Assembly (NCBI RefSeq): GCF_007748095.1
Contig: NZ_CP036287.1
Location: forward strand, 2,604,001 to 2,668,000
Length of the DNA stretch: 64,000 bases
Direction of reading: 5' to 3'
DNA from: Engelhardtia mirabilis
GTDB lineage: Bacteria > Planctomycetota > UBA1135 > GCA-002686595
A program made the translations under genes and the position numbers. Below, in pieces: positions 27,029 to 36,363 of this stretch. How positions within the stretch are numbered: position 1 is the stretch's first letter; each line of letters opens with the position of its first letter. Below the pieces are notes generated by a model that was not told the DNA's origin, searched no databases, and saw nothing but the letters and a program-made list of their open reading frames with translations.

Positions 27029-27080
27029 GGCCCGTCGGGAGGCTCCCGGGCCCCGTCGGCCCAGACCCTCCACGGGAGGG
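27029..27080 (+). terminator. Two hairpins after lptG
   Basis: Two base pairs after the stop, GGCCC(GTC)GGGA pairs with TCCCGGGCC (27029-27052) around a 3-base loop with one bulge. A second hairpin CCCTCC-ACG-GGAGGG lies at 27066-27080. No T run follows. Confidence 0.5.
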
Positions 27081-27168
27081 GGGAAGAAGGGGCCACTGTC
27101 GTCGTACCATTCCCCCGTCGGCCCCACGGCCGGCCTTCACACCGCCGAATCGGCCCGAGAGACCTCCC

Positions 27169-28431
27169 GTGACCCGACGCTCGATCTCCCGTCCCGCCTT
27201 GCTCCTCCGTTCCACCGGTCTGGCCACCGGCCTGGCCGCCCTGGCCCTGGCGACCGCCTGCGCCAGCCAGCCGAGGAAGGAGGTCACGGTCTCCTACCTG
27301 ATCAACCAGGCGGACTACAACGGAGCCCTGGCCCTGGCCCAGGAGCGCGCTGCGGACGCTCCGGACGACCAGGCGACCCAGGCCGACCTGACCCGGGCGC
27401 AGGTGGCGATCCTGCTCGACCGGGCCCGCCGGGCGAACTTCGAGGGGCGCTACGCCGACTCGATCGAGCTGCTCGAGCAGGCCGAGGCCCTGTGGCCGGG
27501 GCAGAGCGAGATTGCCCTGTGGCGCACCAAGAGCGTGGCCCAGCAGGCGGAGTATCTGCGCGAGCACGCGCGCGACGCCGAGGCCACCGGCGACTTCGAG
27601 TCGGCCTACGCCGACTTCGCCGAGGCGGACCGCATCGACCCCGACTCGCCTTCGGCCCGCATCGGCACCGAGCGGGTGCTGCTGCGAGCGAACCACCGCG
27701 AGGGGCTGGGTGACGCGTACTACCGCAAGGGTGTGCGGGCCCTGCGCGAGTACCGCGCCGCCGAGGCCGTCCAGAACCTCGACGCGGCCCTCAAGTACAG
27801 CGACGACCCGCGCCACGTGGACCGTCGCAGCGAGGCCGCGAGCCTCTTGGCCGAGGAGCGCATGCGGATCGCGGAGGAGTTCGAGCGTCAGCTCCTGTTC
27901 CGCGCCGCGCGCAACGAGTACCGACTGGCCAAGCTGATCGTCGACGACCTGCCCGACGCCGACGGGGGACTCGAGCGAACCACGGTCGAGATCCAAGTGC
28001 TCGACTTCCTCGACGAGGCCGACCGCGCGCTGATCCTCGACAAGTTCGACCTGGCCCTGGTGCGGGTCGAGCGCGCCGCGGCGATCACCACCGTGCAGGC
28101 CGACGCGGTGGAGGCCAAGCGCAAGGAGGTCGTCGAGGCCAAGCTGCGTCACCTCTACCAGGAAGCCCGGGAGTTGGAGAGCGACTACGCGGTCCTGCCG
28201 GCCATCGCCGCCTACGACGAACTGCTCGAAGAGGCCGAAGGCTTCTACGACGACGCGATCGCCCGTCGCGACTCGCTGCAGCAGAACGTCGAACTCGCGG
28301 GTCGTCTGTACCAGCTGGCCAACGAGGCCGAGAGCACCGAAGACCAGCTCGACTACCTGCGACGCATCAACCTCTTCTGGCCGACGTACCGCGACGTGGC
28401 GACCAGGCTGAAGGCGCTGGGAGACAACTGA
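27169..28431 (+). CDS. TPR lipoprotein
   Basis: A 420-residue lipoprotein. The N-terminus has arginines, a hydrophobic stretch (LATGLAALALATA) and a lipobox ending ATAC, so Cys acylation near residue 29 is predicted. The rest is helical with tetratricopeptide-like pairs, for example QADYNGALALAQERAADAP, RYADSIELLEQAEALWPG, GDFESAYADFAEADRIDP and KFDLALVRVERAAAIT. TPR lipoproteins serve as scaffolds at the inner face of the outer membrane. The start is GTG; a possible promoter TACCAT lies about 60 bases upstream. It stands between lptFG and a convergent glycosyltransferase gene. No specific partner can be named. Confidence 0.85.
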   Translation: MTRRSISRPALLLRSTGLATGLAALALATACASQPRKEVTVSYLINQADYNGALALAQERAADAPDDQATQADLTRAQVAILLDRARRANFEGRYADSIELLEQAEALWPGQSEIALWRTKSVAQQAEYLREHARDAEATGDFESAYADFAEADRIDPDSPSARIGTERVLLRANHREGLGDAYYRKGVRALREYRAAEAVQNLDAALKYSDDPRHVDRRSEAASLLAEERMRIAEEFERQLLFRAARNEYRLAKLIVDDLPDADGGLERTTVEIQVLDFLDEADRALILDKFDLALVRVERAAAITTVQADAVEAKRKEVVEAKLRHLYQEARELESDYAVLPAIAAYDELLEEAEGFYDDAIARRDSLQQNVELAGRLYQLANEAESTEDQLDYLRRINLFWPTYRDVATRLKALGDN

Positions 28432-28443
28432 TCCAGATCGACA

Positions 28444-28477
28444 CGCGCCGCCGGTGGGGTTCATCCCCGCCTGCGCG
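28444..28477. terminator. Hairpin between convergent genes at 28431/28461
   Basis: GGTGGGG (28453-28459) pairs with CCCCGCC (28465-28471) around TTCAT, extended by CGCG arms at 28444-28447 and 28474-28477. It lies where the lipoprotein and glycosyltransferase transcripts meet and could serve both. Confidence 0.45.
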
Positions 28478-29561
28478 AGAGGGCCTCGATCACCTGCTCG
28501 GCACGAATGCCAGCGGTGCATACGGGGCCCTCTTCGTGTTCGCAGCGGCGTTTGATGCAGGGGCGGCAGGGGGGCGCGGGGTGCGACAGCACGACCCGGT
28601 GGTGGCCGCCGCTGGGCGGGTAGGGACCCGTGCGCGCCGGGTCCTGGGGGCCGGCGATGAGCGTCACCGGAAGGCCGACGGCAGCGGCCAGGTGGCTCGG
28701 GCCGGAGTCGGTGCCCACGAAGTCTCCGCCCCGCTCGGCGACGGCGGCGAGCAACGCCGCGGTCTCGCGCCCGCCGCCGCGTTCCAGCACGGTGGCGAAT
28801 CGACCGGCGCGGGTCTCACCCGTCCCTGAGAGGGCTGCGGAGAGGACCGCCAGGGCCTCGCCTTCCACGGGTCCGGCCAGGACCAGCACCGCTCGCCCCG
28901 CGGCGCTCAACAGCCCGGCGCACTCGGCGTAGCCGCGCAGCGTCCAGCTGCGCGGGTCCCCCGGGGCGCCGAGCTGGATCGCCACCGGGGCCGGTTCGTC
29001 GCCCAGCAGTCCCCGCAGGCGCTCGCGACCCGCGTGCCGCTCCGGCGCGGACAGCTCCGGATCGAAGCGCGGTGGCGCCTCTCGCCCCGTGAGCCAGCGC
29101 GACAGCGCCAGGCCGCGGTCGACCACGTGGGGACCCGCAGCCCGCGGGGCGTGGTGGGTCAGCGAGCGGCTGCCCATGGATTCGCGCCAGTCGTCGGGGT
29201 GCAGGCCCACTCGCAGGGGCGCGCGGCTCGAGAGGGTCGTCGCGGCGCTCTTGAGGTTGCCCTGGACGTCGACCGTAAGGTCCGGCGCGAAGTCCCGCAG
29301 CTGCCGCGCGAGGCGCCTCCAGGCCCCAATCCCGCCGCGACGCTCGAAGCTGCACACGCGCGCGATCCCGGCCAGACCCGCGACCAGGGGTGCGTGCTCG
29401 GTCTGCACCGCCCAGGCCAGCTCGGCCTCGGGCCAGCGGGCGCGCAAGCCGTGGTAGAGCGGCAGGGCGCAGACCACGTCCCCCAGAGCCGAAAGGCGCA
29501 CGATCAGGATCCGGCGCGGCGGGCCGCAGTCGGCGAGGGGATGGGGTTCGGAAGCGGGCAC
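28461..29561 (-). CDS. Glycosyltransferase family 9, heptosyltransferase-like
   Basis: A 366-residue GT-B enzyme. The N-terminal RILIVRLSALGDVVCALPLYHGLR is the classic start of WaaC/WaaF/WaaQ heptosyltransferases, with the LGD catalytic region. The C-terminal nucleotide-sugar site has PVAIQLGAPGDPRSWTL and the GTDSGPSHLAAAVGLPVTLI segment. The tail CRPCIKRRCEHEEGPVC is rich in cysteines, as in several LPS-core transferases. It should add heptose or a similar sugar to an LPS inner core on the cytosolic face, in keeping with the nearby Lpt exporters and LPS kinase. The only nearby start in frame is GTG at 29561, and it lacks both a Shine-Dalgarno and a TANNNT signal. Confidence 0.9.
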   Translation of the reverse strand: MPASEPHPLADCGPPRRILIVRLSALGDVVCALPLYHGLRARWPEAELAWAVQTEHAPLVAGLAGIARVCSFERRGGIGAWRRLARQLRDFAPDLTVDVQGNLKSAATTLSSRAPLRVGLHPDDWRESMGSRSLTHHAPRAAGPHVVDRGLALSRWLTGREAPPRFDPELSAPERHAGRERLRGLLGDEPAPVAIQLGAPGDPRSWTLRGYAECAGLLSAAGRAVLVLAGPVEGEALAVLSAALSGTGETRAGRFATVLERGGGRETAALLAAVAERGGDFVGTDSGPSHLAAAVGLPVTLIAGPQDPARTGPYPPSGGHHRVVLSHPAPPCRPCIKRRCEHEEGPVCTAGIRAEQVIEALSRRRG

Positions 29562-29602
29562 GGCGTCGGGGATCGGTGCGCGATCGACGACGCCCGGTGG
29601 CG

Positions 29603-29608
29603 TAGGAT
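29603..29608 (+). promoter_or_regulatory. TANNNT -10 element, 7 bases before the histidine kinase start
   Basis: TAGGAT is followed by 7 bases and then GTG at 29616, predicting a leaderless transcript. No Shine-Dalgarno sequence is present. Confidence 0.5.
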
Positions 29609-29615
29609 CGGGCCC

Positions 29616-31643
29616 GTGTTCGGCAGCATATCGACCAAGCTGCTGGTGGCGGTGCTCGCCACGGTGGCCCTGCCCTTCGCCGGGTTCGCCTTCTTCATCG
29701 AGCATCGCGTGGCCGACACGCTGATGCTCGAGCTGGTGCGCCAGACCCTCAAGGGCCTGGCCGCGGACCTGGCCGACCAGGTGGATGCCGAGCTGGAGGA
29801 TCGCCAGCAGGACGTGCGGCTGTGGGCCGCCGAACCGATCGCAGCCTGGGCCGTGAAGGAGCACACCGATGGGCGCGACGCGCTCCAGTCGGGCACCACC
29901 GGCCTGCTCGACGGTTGGGGGCCGGAGGCCACCCTGGAGTTCGCGCGCACCGACGGGGATTTCTTCACCTACAGCCTGTTCCGGTCGGCCCAGGTCCGCA
30001 GCTTCGACAACTACGTGCGCGAGCGGGAGCACTACGCCCTGCTGCTGTTGGTCGACTCCCAGGGGGAGCTGGTCGTCTGCAACTCGCGCGACCACGAGGG
30101 CCGCCCCTTGGAGCGGGCGCTGCTCTCGAGGTTGTTCGACCACGACTGGTCCGCGGAGGGCTGGTTCGACGAGGCCCTGCAGCGGGGCACGGCCCAGGTC
30201 GACCAGCACGTCTCCCCCTGGCTCTTTCCCGACGGCGCAGCCGGCGGAGCGCCCGAGGCCGAGGGCTACCACATCGGACTCGCGAGCTCGGTGGGCGACT
30301 ACCTGCAGGACGACGTGCGGCTCGGCGTCCTCGTCGCGTTGGTGGACTGGAGCGCCTTCCAGGACCTGGTCTCGACGCCGGTGATCCAGGAGACCTTCCG
30401 CGGACTGGTCGCCTCGAGCCAGGTGCCCTCGCCCTACGGCTGGATCTGGGCCTCGGACGGCGACACGATCCTGGCCCACAAGGAGCGCGACCTCTACGGC
30501 GTGAAGGTCTCCTCCATGGGCCTTGGTCAGATGCGCGACGACGCCCTGTCCGCCGACTCGGGCCTGTACCGCGAGTACACCTTCGAGGGGGTCGAGAAGA
30601 ACGCGGCCTTCTGCCACACCGACGGCCCGGAAGCGGGCGGCTTCGGCTGGATCGTGGGCGTCGGCATCGACAATGCCGACATCTATGCCGCCACGAGCAG
30701 CCTGCGCGACGAGCTGTTTCGCGGCACGGTGTTCCTGCTGCTCGCTGCGGTCCTGCTCGTGATGTTCGTCGCGCGGCGCATGACGGCGCCAATCCTGGCC
30801 CTCGAGGCCCACACCCGCCGCGTGGCTGGCGGCGACCTGGACGCGCGCATCGACATCGCCAGCGCCGACGAGGTCGGGCGCCTCGCGGCGGCCTTCAACC
30901 GCATGACCGGGCAGCTCGCCGAGCAGCGGCGCAAGCTGGTCAAGGCCGAGAAGGACGCGGCCTGGCGCGAGATGGCGCGGCAGATCGCCCACGACATCAA
31001 GAACCCCTTGACGCCGATCCAGCTTTCCCTCGATCTACTCGAGCGGGCGCGCGCCGAGAACTCGCCCCAAGCGGACGAGATCCTCGAGCGCACCATGGCG
31101 ATGATGCGGCGCCAAGTGGCTGAGCTGCGCGAGATCGCCACCGACTTCTACGAGTTCACCGGCGGCCGCCGCGCGCGGCCCGAGACGGTCGAGCTGCGCG
31201 TTCTGGTCGACGAGGTCCTCGCCCTGCACCGCGCTTGGGCCGAGGAGCACCGCGTCGCGGTCGCTGTCGAGGGCCGGGGGCTGGTCCACGCCGATCCGGG
31301 CAAGCTGCGCCGGGTGCTGACGAACCTCGTCTCCAACGCACTCTTCGCCATGGGCGAGGGAGGCGACCTGGAGGCCACGATCACCCACGAGGGCAGCGGC
31401 GTGGTGCTCGAGCTGCGCGACACCGGCGTGGGCCTCGACCCGGCGGTTCTCGAGCACCTGTTCGAGCCCTACTTCACGACCCGCAGCGAGGGCACCGGCC
31501 TGGGCCTGGCCATCTCCAAGCGCGCAGTCGAAGAAGCCGGCGGGACGATCGACCTGCACGCGGCTGCGGACGATGGCCGCGGCGGGACGGTCGCGCGCGT
31601 GTGGCTCCCGGGTCCACCGACAGGGGCAACGGCGCCCCGATGA
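29616..31643 (+). CDS. Membrane sensor histidine kinase, NtrY-like
   Basis: A 675-residue kinase. A first membrane helix (about 8-28) and a second (about 369-387) bracket a large periplasmic double-Cache-like sensor domain. A HAMP linker follows (RRMTAPILALEAHTRRVAGGDL and ADEVGRLAAAFNRM). The dimerisation domain carries the phosphoacceptor His459 in IAHDIKNPLTPIQL, a form typical of NtrY-type kinases. The catalytic ATPase domain has the N box TNLVSNALFAM, G1 box DTGVGLDP and G2 box GTGLGLAIS. No response regulator is adjacent, so it is an orphan. The stop overlaps the start of the epimerase gene. The ligand is unknown; a small organic acid or amino acid is usual for this sensor fold. Confidence 0.93.
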   Translation: MFGSISTKLLVAVLATVALPFAGFAFFIEHRVADTLMLELVRQTLKGLAADLADQVDAELEDRQQDVRLWAAEPIAAWAVKEHTDGRDALQSGTTGLLDGWGPEATLEFARTDGDFFTYSLFRSAQVRSFDNYVREREHYALLLLVDSQGELVVCNSRDHEGRPLERALLSRLFDHDWSAEGWFDEALQRGTAQVDQHVSPWLFPDGAAGGAPEAEGYHIGLASSVGDYLQDDVRLGVLVALVDWSAFQDLVSTPVIQETFRGLVASSQVPSPYGWIWASDGDTILAHKERDLYGVKVSSMGLGQMRDDALSADSGLYREYTFEGVEKNAAFCHTDGPEAGGFGWIVGVGIDNADIYAATSSLRDELFRGTVFLLLAAVLLVMFVARRMTAPILALEAHTRRVAGGDLDARIDIASADEVGRLAAAFNRMTGQLAEQRRKLVKAEKDAAWREMARQIAHDIKNPLTPIQLSLDLLERARAENSPQADEILERTMAMMRRQVAELREIATDFYEFTGGRRARPETVELRVLVDEVLALHRAWAEEHRVAVAVEGRGLVHADPGKLRRVLTNLVSNALFAMGEGGDLEATITHEGSGVVLELRDTGVGLDPAVLEHLFEPYFTTRSEGTGLGLAISKRAVEEAGGTIDLHAAADDGRGGTVARVWLPGPPTGATAPR

Positions 31644-32635
31644 GAGTCGCCTTCGTCACCGGCGCCACCGGCTTCGTCGGCGGGCAGCTCGTACCGCGCC
31701 TGCACCGCGCCGGCTTCGCTGTGCACGCCCTGGCCCGTGCCAGCTCCGAGCGCGCGCACCTGGCCCAGTACGGCGTCACCTGGCATCTGGGTGACCTGTC
31801 GGATCCCGCCTCGATTCGCGCGGCCGTGGTCGCGTCCGCGGCGGCGGGGCGGGCGGCCCTGTGCGTCCACGCGGGCGCCGTGATCAGCTACCGCCGCGGC
31901 GACGGTGCCCTGCAGGAGCGGGTCAACGTCGAAGGCACCCGCGCGCTGCTGGCCGCCGCCGCCGAGGCCGCCTTCGAGCGCGTCGTGCACGTGGGCTCGG
32001 TGGTCGCGGTGGGCGTGTCCTCCGACGGGCGCGCGCTGCTGGACGAAGAGGCAACCTGGGACCCGGCCCTCGAGGTCGTCGACTACGTGCGGACCAAGCG
32101 CCGCGCCGACGAGTTGGCATGCGCGGCCCGTGCCGTGGTCGTCGATCCGGGCGCGATCTTCGGTCCCGGTTCGATCGACTCGAACACCACGCGCTTCCTG
32201 GACCAGGTCCGGCGCCGCGGCGCGCCGCCCCTGGTGCCGCCCGGGGGGCTGTCGGTCGTCGGCGTGGCCGACGTGGCCGACGGCATCCTGGCGGCGGCCC
32301 AGAACGGTCGGCCCGGGCACCGCTACCTACTCTGCGAGAGCAACTGGAGCCTGCGTCGGCTCTTCGGCGAGGGCGCCGCGCGGGTCGGCAAGCGCGGGCC
32401 CTCGGGGACGCTCCCCTCCGCCCTGTGGTCGGCCGTCGTGAGTGCGGCCACCGTCATCGACCGCCTGCATCCCCTCGACCTCTTGGCGCCCCAGGGGCTG
32501 CGCCTGTTGGGTCAGCACTACCGCTTCGACGCGTCGCGTGCCCGGTCCGAGCTGGGCTGGTCGCCGCGACCCTTCGACCGAGTTCTGGACGAGACCCTGG
32601 CCTGGCTCGAATCACGGACCTCGACCCGCGCATGA
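31640..32635 (+). CDS. NAD-dependent epimerase/dehydratase family protein
   Basis: A 331-residue short-chain dehydrogenase of the extended type. The N-terminus MRVAFVTGATGFVGGQLV holds the GxxGxxG dinucleotide motif. A catalytic YVRTK (Tyr-x-x-x-Lys) is present, preceded by VVHVGSVVAVG as the Ser-containing strand. These enzymes epimerise, dehydrate or reduce nucleotide sugars, or reduce flavonoid- and sterol-like substrates; the sequence does not decide. The ATG overlaps the histidine-kinase stop (ATGA), an unusual pairing of a sensor and a metabolic enzyme. The neighbouring glycan and LPS genes suggest, but do not prove, a role in sugar nucleotide supply. Confidence 0.88.
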   Translation: MRVAFVTGATGFVGGQLVPRLHRAGFAVHALARASSERAHLAQYGVTWHLGDLSDPASIRAAVVASAAAGRAALCVHAGAVISYRRGDGALQERVNVEGTRALLAAAAEAAFERVVHVGSVVAVGVSSDGRALLDEEATWDPALEVVDYVRTKRRADELACAARAVVVDPGAIFGPGSIDSNTTRFLDQVRRRGAPPLVPPGGLSVVGVADVADGILAAAQNGRPGHRYLLCESNWSLRRLFGEGAARVGKRGPSGTLPSALWSAVVSAATVIDRLHPLDLLAPQGLRLLGQHYRFDASRARSELGWSPRPFDRVLDETLAWLESRTSTRA

Positions 32636-32663
32636 ACCCCGGTCCGGGTCCAATAGCTCCCCC

Positions 32664-35600
32664 GTGCGAAGTCCCCTGCCCAACTCCCCCCGCTCCCGAC
32701 CGACACCTTTCCGCGCCGGGCGTACCGCGGGCGGTCTGGCCATCGCTTCCGTCGCCCTGCTCGCGGTGTTGATCGCCCTCTACCTGTGGCTGCGGCCGAC
32801 GGCGGGCTCGGAAGCGGCGACCGACCTCGGTCCGGCCCTGCCCCAGGTGGGCTCGAGCACGGCCTTGGGGTCCCTGCAAGGCGGCCCCGACTCCGGGCTG
32901 GGCACTTCGCCGATCGAGTCCGCGAGCCTGCGGGTGGGGGCCTCGCCCGGTGTGCGCCTGGCCGGGGACGGCGTGCTCGAAGGGCGCGTGGTCGACGTGG
33001 ACACAGGTCAGGGCATTGGCGGCGTCACCGTTGACCTCCTGGCCCTGCCGCCCCTGGTGGGTGTCGAAGTCTCGCGCTTCCTGCAGTTGGGCTCCTTCCG
33101 CGGCGACATCCAACGCCGCACTGCGCCCATCGCGACCACGGTCTCGTCGTCGGACGGCGGCTTCGCCTTCGCCGGTGTGCGCCGCGGACGCTACTTCCTG
33201 AACGCCCACGGGGACTTCCACGTGCCCCTGGCGCCGGTGACGGCGCGGGTGGTGCCCTCCGGCGCCGGTGGGCCGGTCGAGGTCCCCGTGCGCGCGGGCG
33301 GCGCGGTGGCCGGCGTGGTGCTCGATGGCGACGGGCGACCCGTGCCCGGCGCGGAGGTGGCCATCTACCAGGGCATCACTTCCATCGTCGACGCGCTGCG
33401 CCGCGGCGATGCGACCCTGGTGCAAGGGCGCACGGATCGCTCGGGTCGTTTCCAGTTGGTCGGCGTGCCGCCGGGTGCGGGTTACGACCTGTCCGGTTGG
33501 GGCGCGCAGATGGCCCTTTCGCACACGCTCGACATCAGCGTGCGCGCGGGGGAGACCACCGAGGTCGAGCTGCGCGCGCGCGAGGGCGGCAAGGTTCGTG
33601 GCGTCGTCGTCGGCGAATCGGAGGAGGGCAGCGAGCTGGCCCTGCCCATCGCCGGCGCCCTGGTCGGCGCGGTGCCGCGGGGCCTGCGCGATCTGACCTT
33701 CGTCGCGTCCGTGCTCGAGCGTACGGCGTCCAAGACCGGCGCCGACGGCAGCTTCACCCTCGGCGGCGTGCCGCCCGGCGAGGTCGACGTCGTCGCCTGG
33801 GCGCCTGGACACTTGCCCCTGCACCGTGCGGGCGTCGCCGTGGCCCCCGGCGGCAGCGCCGACGTGGGCGAGTTGCGCCTCGGAACGGGCCCGATCCTGC
33901 GCGGTCGGGTGGTCGACACCGCGGGCCAACCGATCCCGGACGTCCGCCTGCGCTGGGACATGGTCGATTGGCGCAGCCTGGACCTGGACTTCAGCTTCGC
34001 GCCCTTCCTCTACCAGGCGCTGGACGAGTTCCTGTTCCCGACCACCGACGCGGACGGGCGCTTCGAGGCCGGTCCATTCGCGGGCCGACCTGCCTACGAG
34101 CTGTGGTTGCTCGCGACCGGCTTCGGCTGGGAGCGCTACCGCTGGGATCCCGCACGCGAGGCGGGCGAGGTCGAGATCGTGCTGACCCGCGGCGGCGCGG
34201 TCGAGGGCATCGTGATCGACTCCGAGCGCGCGAAGCCGGTGACCAGCTTCACGATCGAGTCCAGCCTGCGGGTGGAAGAGGCCTTCGACGCGCCGAGTCC
34301 CTTGAACCCATTCAGCGGCGGCGCCGAGGTCGAGCACCCCGAGGGGCGCTTCCGTCTCGACGGCCTGCTCCCGGGTCCGCGCTCGATCGTGGTCAGCGCG
34401 GAGGGCTACCGCGCCGAGCGCATCAGCGACCTGGCCATCGTCGAGGGCGAGACCCTCAAGGGCGTGATCGTCAAGTTGAAGCCGGGCCTGTCCCTGACCG
34501 GCACGGTCGTCGACGCCCAGGGCCAGCCGGTGGGGGGCGCCGTGGTGGTGCCCTTCGACGATCGAGGTCGCGCCTTGAGCGGTCCGCGCCGCGAGGCACT
34601 CGAGGACACGCCGCTCGAGTTCCTCGACGAGCTGCGGCGCCGAGCGCCGGTGGACATTGCGACGGGCTTGGGTGTCTTCGCGAGCGGGTCCGACCTGACC
34701 GACGCGGCCGGGCGCTTCGAGCTCACGGGCCTGGCGCCGGGCACGGTCGAGGTGACGGCCGTGCACCGCGACCACGCCCCGTCCTCCGCGGAGCTGGTGG
34801 TGTTGGTCGAGGGCGAGGAGGCCCCGGACCTCACGCTCGAGTTGCGGCTGGGTAGCACGATCGAAGGCCGCGTCACCGACCTGCGCGGCGGCCCGGTGCC
34901 CGGCGCCGTAGTGCTCGCCGCGCGCGCCCCCAATCGCGGCAGTGGCGGGCGCACCGGCGTGTACCAGAGCACCACCGACGCTGGTGGCGACTACCGCATG
35001 GACAACGTCGTGGCCGGGTCCTACTTCGTGGCCCTGACCCGTGGCGACGAGGCCCTCGACCCCATGAGCTTCCTGAGCTCCCTCGGCTTCGACCTGGTCA
35101 CCGTGCCGACCGAGGGAACCGTGCGGCTCGACCTGGTCGATCGTTCCGCCGCCGCGACGCGGGTCTACGGGGTCGTGCGTGGCGGCGGTCAAGCGGTCAG
35201 CGGTGGGGGGCTCTTGGCCTTCGACTTCGACGGCGACAACCTGCTCGGGCTCGACGTCAAGATCACCCGCGTCGGCGCCGACGGCGCCTACGAGTTCCCG
35301 GGGCTCGCGCCGGGGACCTACCGCTTCCTCTATCAATCCGGGCGCAACGAGTCCGCGCTCGAGGTCGAGGTGCCGGAGCTGCCCGAGGTGCGCCTCGACG
35401 TGGACCTGCCCTCGGGCCGCATCGAGGGCAAGGTGGTCGACGCCCGCACGGGCGATCCGCTCGAGCGCTTCGAAGTCACCGCGCGTCGCGAGCGCTCGAG
35501 CCAAGGGCAGGGCCTCTTGGGCGGACTCCTCGCGCGCCAGTCCAGTGACGAGAACGACTACACCGACGCGGAGGGGGCCTTCGCCTTCGACGACCTGGAG

Positions 35601-36290
35601 CCGGGCACCTGGACCCTGGTCGCACGGCCGTCGCGATGGACCCGCCCCAGCGGCAGCTTTGCTCCGAGCGAGCCGCTCGTCGTCGAGCTCGGTGACGGCC
35701 GGACCGAGAGCGGCCTGCGGATCGAGCTGGACGCGGGCGCGAGCCTCGAGGGCTGGGTCGTCGACGAGTACGGCGCGCCGGTGCCGGGCGCGGACGTGAC
35801 CGTGGTGCCGCGCGGCGACGGCAGCTTCGACCTGCGCGTGACCGAGACCGACGCCCAGGGGCGGTTCACCCTCTCGGGTCTCGCGGCGGGCCTGGTCGAC
35901 CTGGTGGCCGAGGTCGCCGACCTCGCGCCGGCGCGCCTCGAGAACGTCACGGTCGGGCCCGAGCCCACGGGCCGGATCGAGATCGTGGTGACCCGCGGGA
36001 CCGAGCTGCGCGTGCGGGCCCTGGTGGACGGCGCACCGGCGCCCGGTGCCGTGGGCCGGGTGGAGCGGGTCGGCTCCAACCCCGCCGAGCGCCAGCGCGT
36101 GGCCGAGAGCCTGTTCCGCGGCGTGGTCGACGGCCGCGGCGTGGCTGGGACCGACGGGGTCCTGGACTTCGGTCGCGTGGCCCCCGGACGCTACCGTGTC
36201 GAGGTCTCGCGCGGCTCGCTGCGGGCCGTGCTGGAGGAGTTCGAAGTGGACGGTCCCCAGCCCCTGCTGCTGCGCGTCGACCTTCGATGA
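32664..36290 (+). CDS. Large membrane-anchored protein with 11 carboxypeptidase-regulatory-like modules
   Basis: A 1208-residue protein. After a basic N-terminus a single membrane helix spans about 22-43, followed by a low-complexity stretch and then eleven beta-sandwich modules. Each begins with a pattern like G-x-V-x-D-x-x-G-x-P-[VI]-x-G-A-x-V and often contains TD-x-x-G-x-F-x-L-x-G-L-x-P-G, the signature of the carboxypeptidase regulatory-like (CarboxypepD_reg) fold. Clear starts include LEGRVVDVDTGQGIGGVTV, GVVLDGDGRPVPGAEVAI, LTGTVVDAQGQPVGGAVVV and LEGWVVDEYGAPVPGADVTV. Such arrays form elongated stalks or adhesive surfaces. No catalytic domain is visible. GTG at 32664 is the best start before the membrane helix. 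It is 28 bases after the epimerase stop. Confidence 0.87.
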   Translation: MRSPLPNSPRSRPTPFRAGRTAGGLAIASVALLAVLIALYLWLRPTAGSEAATDLGPALPQVGSSTALGSLQGGPDSGLGTSPIESASLRVGASPGVRLAGDGVLEGRVVDVDTGQGIGGVTVDLLALPPLVGVEVSRFLQLGSFRGDIQRRTAPIATTVSSSDGGFAFAGVRRGRYFLNAHGDFHVPLAPVTARVVPSGAGGPVEVPVRAGGAVAGVVLDGDGRPVPGAEVAIYQGITSIVDALRRGDATLVQGRTDRSGRFQLVGVPPGAGYDLSGWGAQMALSHTLDISVRAGETTEVELRAREGGKVRGVVVGESEEGSELALPIAGALVGAVPRGLRDLTFVASVLERTASKTGADGSFTLGGVPPGEVDVVAWAPGHLPLHRAGVAVAPGGSADVGELRLGTGPILRGRVVDTAGQPIPDVRLRWDMVDWRSLDLDFSFAPFLYQALDEFLFPTTDADGRFEAGPFAGRPAYELWLLATGFGWERYRWDPAREAGEVEIVLTRGGAVEGIVIDSERAKPVTSFTIESSLRVEEAFDAPSPLNPFSGGAEVEHPEGRFRLDGLLPGPRSIVVSAEGYRAERISDLAIVEGETLKGVIVKLKPGLSLTGTVVDAQGQPVGGAVVVPFDDRGRALSGPRREALEDTPLEFLDELRRRAPVDIATGLGVFASGSDLTDAAGRFELTGLAPGTVEVTAVHRDHAPSSAELVVLVEGEEAPDLTLELRLGSTIEGRVTDLRGGPVPGAVVLAARAPNRGSGGRTGVYQSTTDAGGDYRMDNVVAGSYFVALTRGDEALDPMSFLSSLGFDLVTVPTEGTVRLDLVDRSAAATRVYGVVRGGGQAVSGGGLLAFDFDGDNLLGLDVKITRVGADGAYEFPGLAPGTYRFLYQSGRNESALEVEVPELPEVRLDVDLPSGRIEGKVVDARTGDPLERFEVTARRERSSQGQGLLGGLLARQSSDENDYTDAEGAFAFDDLEPGTWTLVARPSRWTRPSGSFAPSEPLVVELGDGRTESGLRIELDAGASLEGWVVDEYGAPVPGADVTVVPRGDGSFDLRVTETDAQGRFTLSGLAAGLVDLVAEVADLAPARLENVTVGPEPTGRIEIVVTRGTELRVRALVDGAPAPGAVGRVERVGSNPAERQRVAESLFRGVVDGRGVAGTDGVLDFGRVAPGRYRVEVSRGSLRAVLEEFEVDGPQPLLLRVDLR

Positions 36291-36321
36291 CCGTCTCCTG
36301 ACGGGCCCAACCCCCGGCCCG
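36291..36321 (+). terminator. Overlapping hairpins after the repeat protein
   Basis: Directly after the stop, CCGTC-TCCT-GACGG (36291-36304) and CGGGCC with GGCCCG (36302-36307 and 36316-36321) are mutually exclusive stems. They lie upstream of the TAGCCT hexamer at 36330 that may start the PPIase transcript. Confidence 0.4.
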
Positions 36322-36363
36322 CATCGCCCGTAGCCTGCCCCGCGGACGACGCTTCCGACTCCC

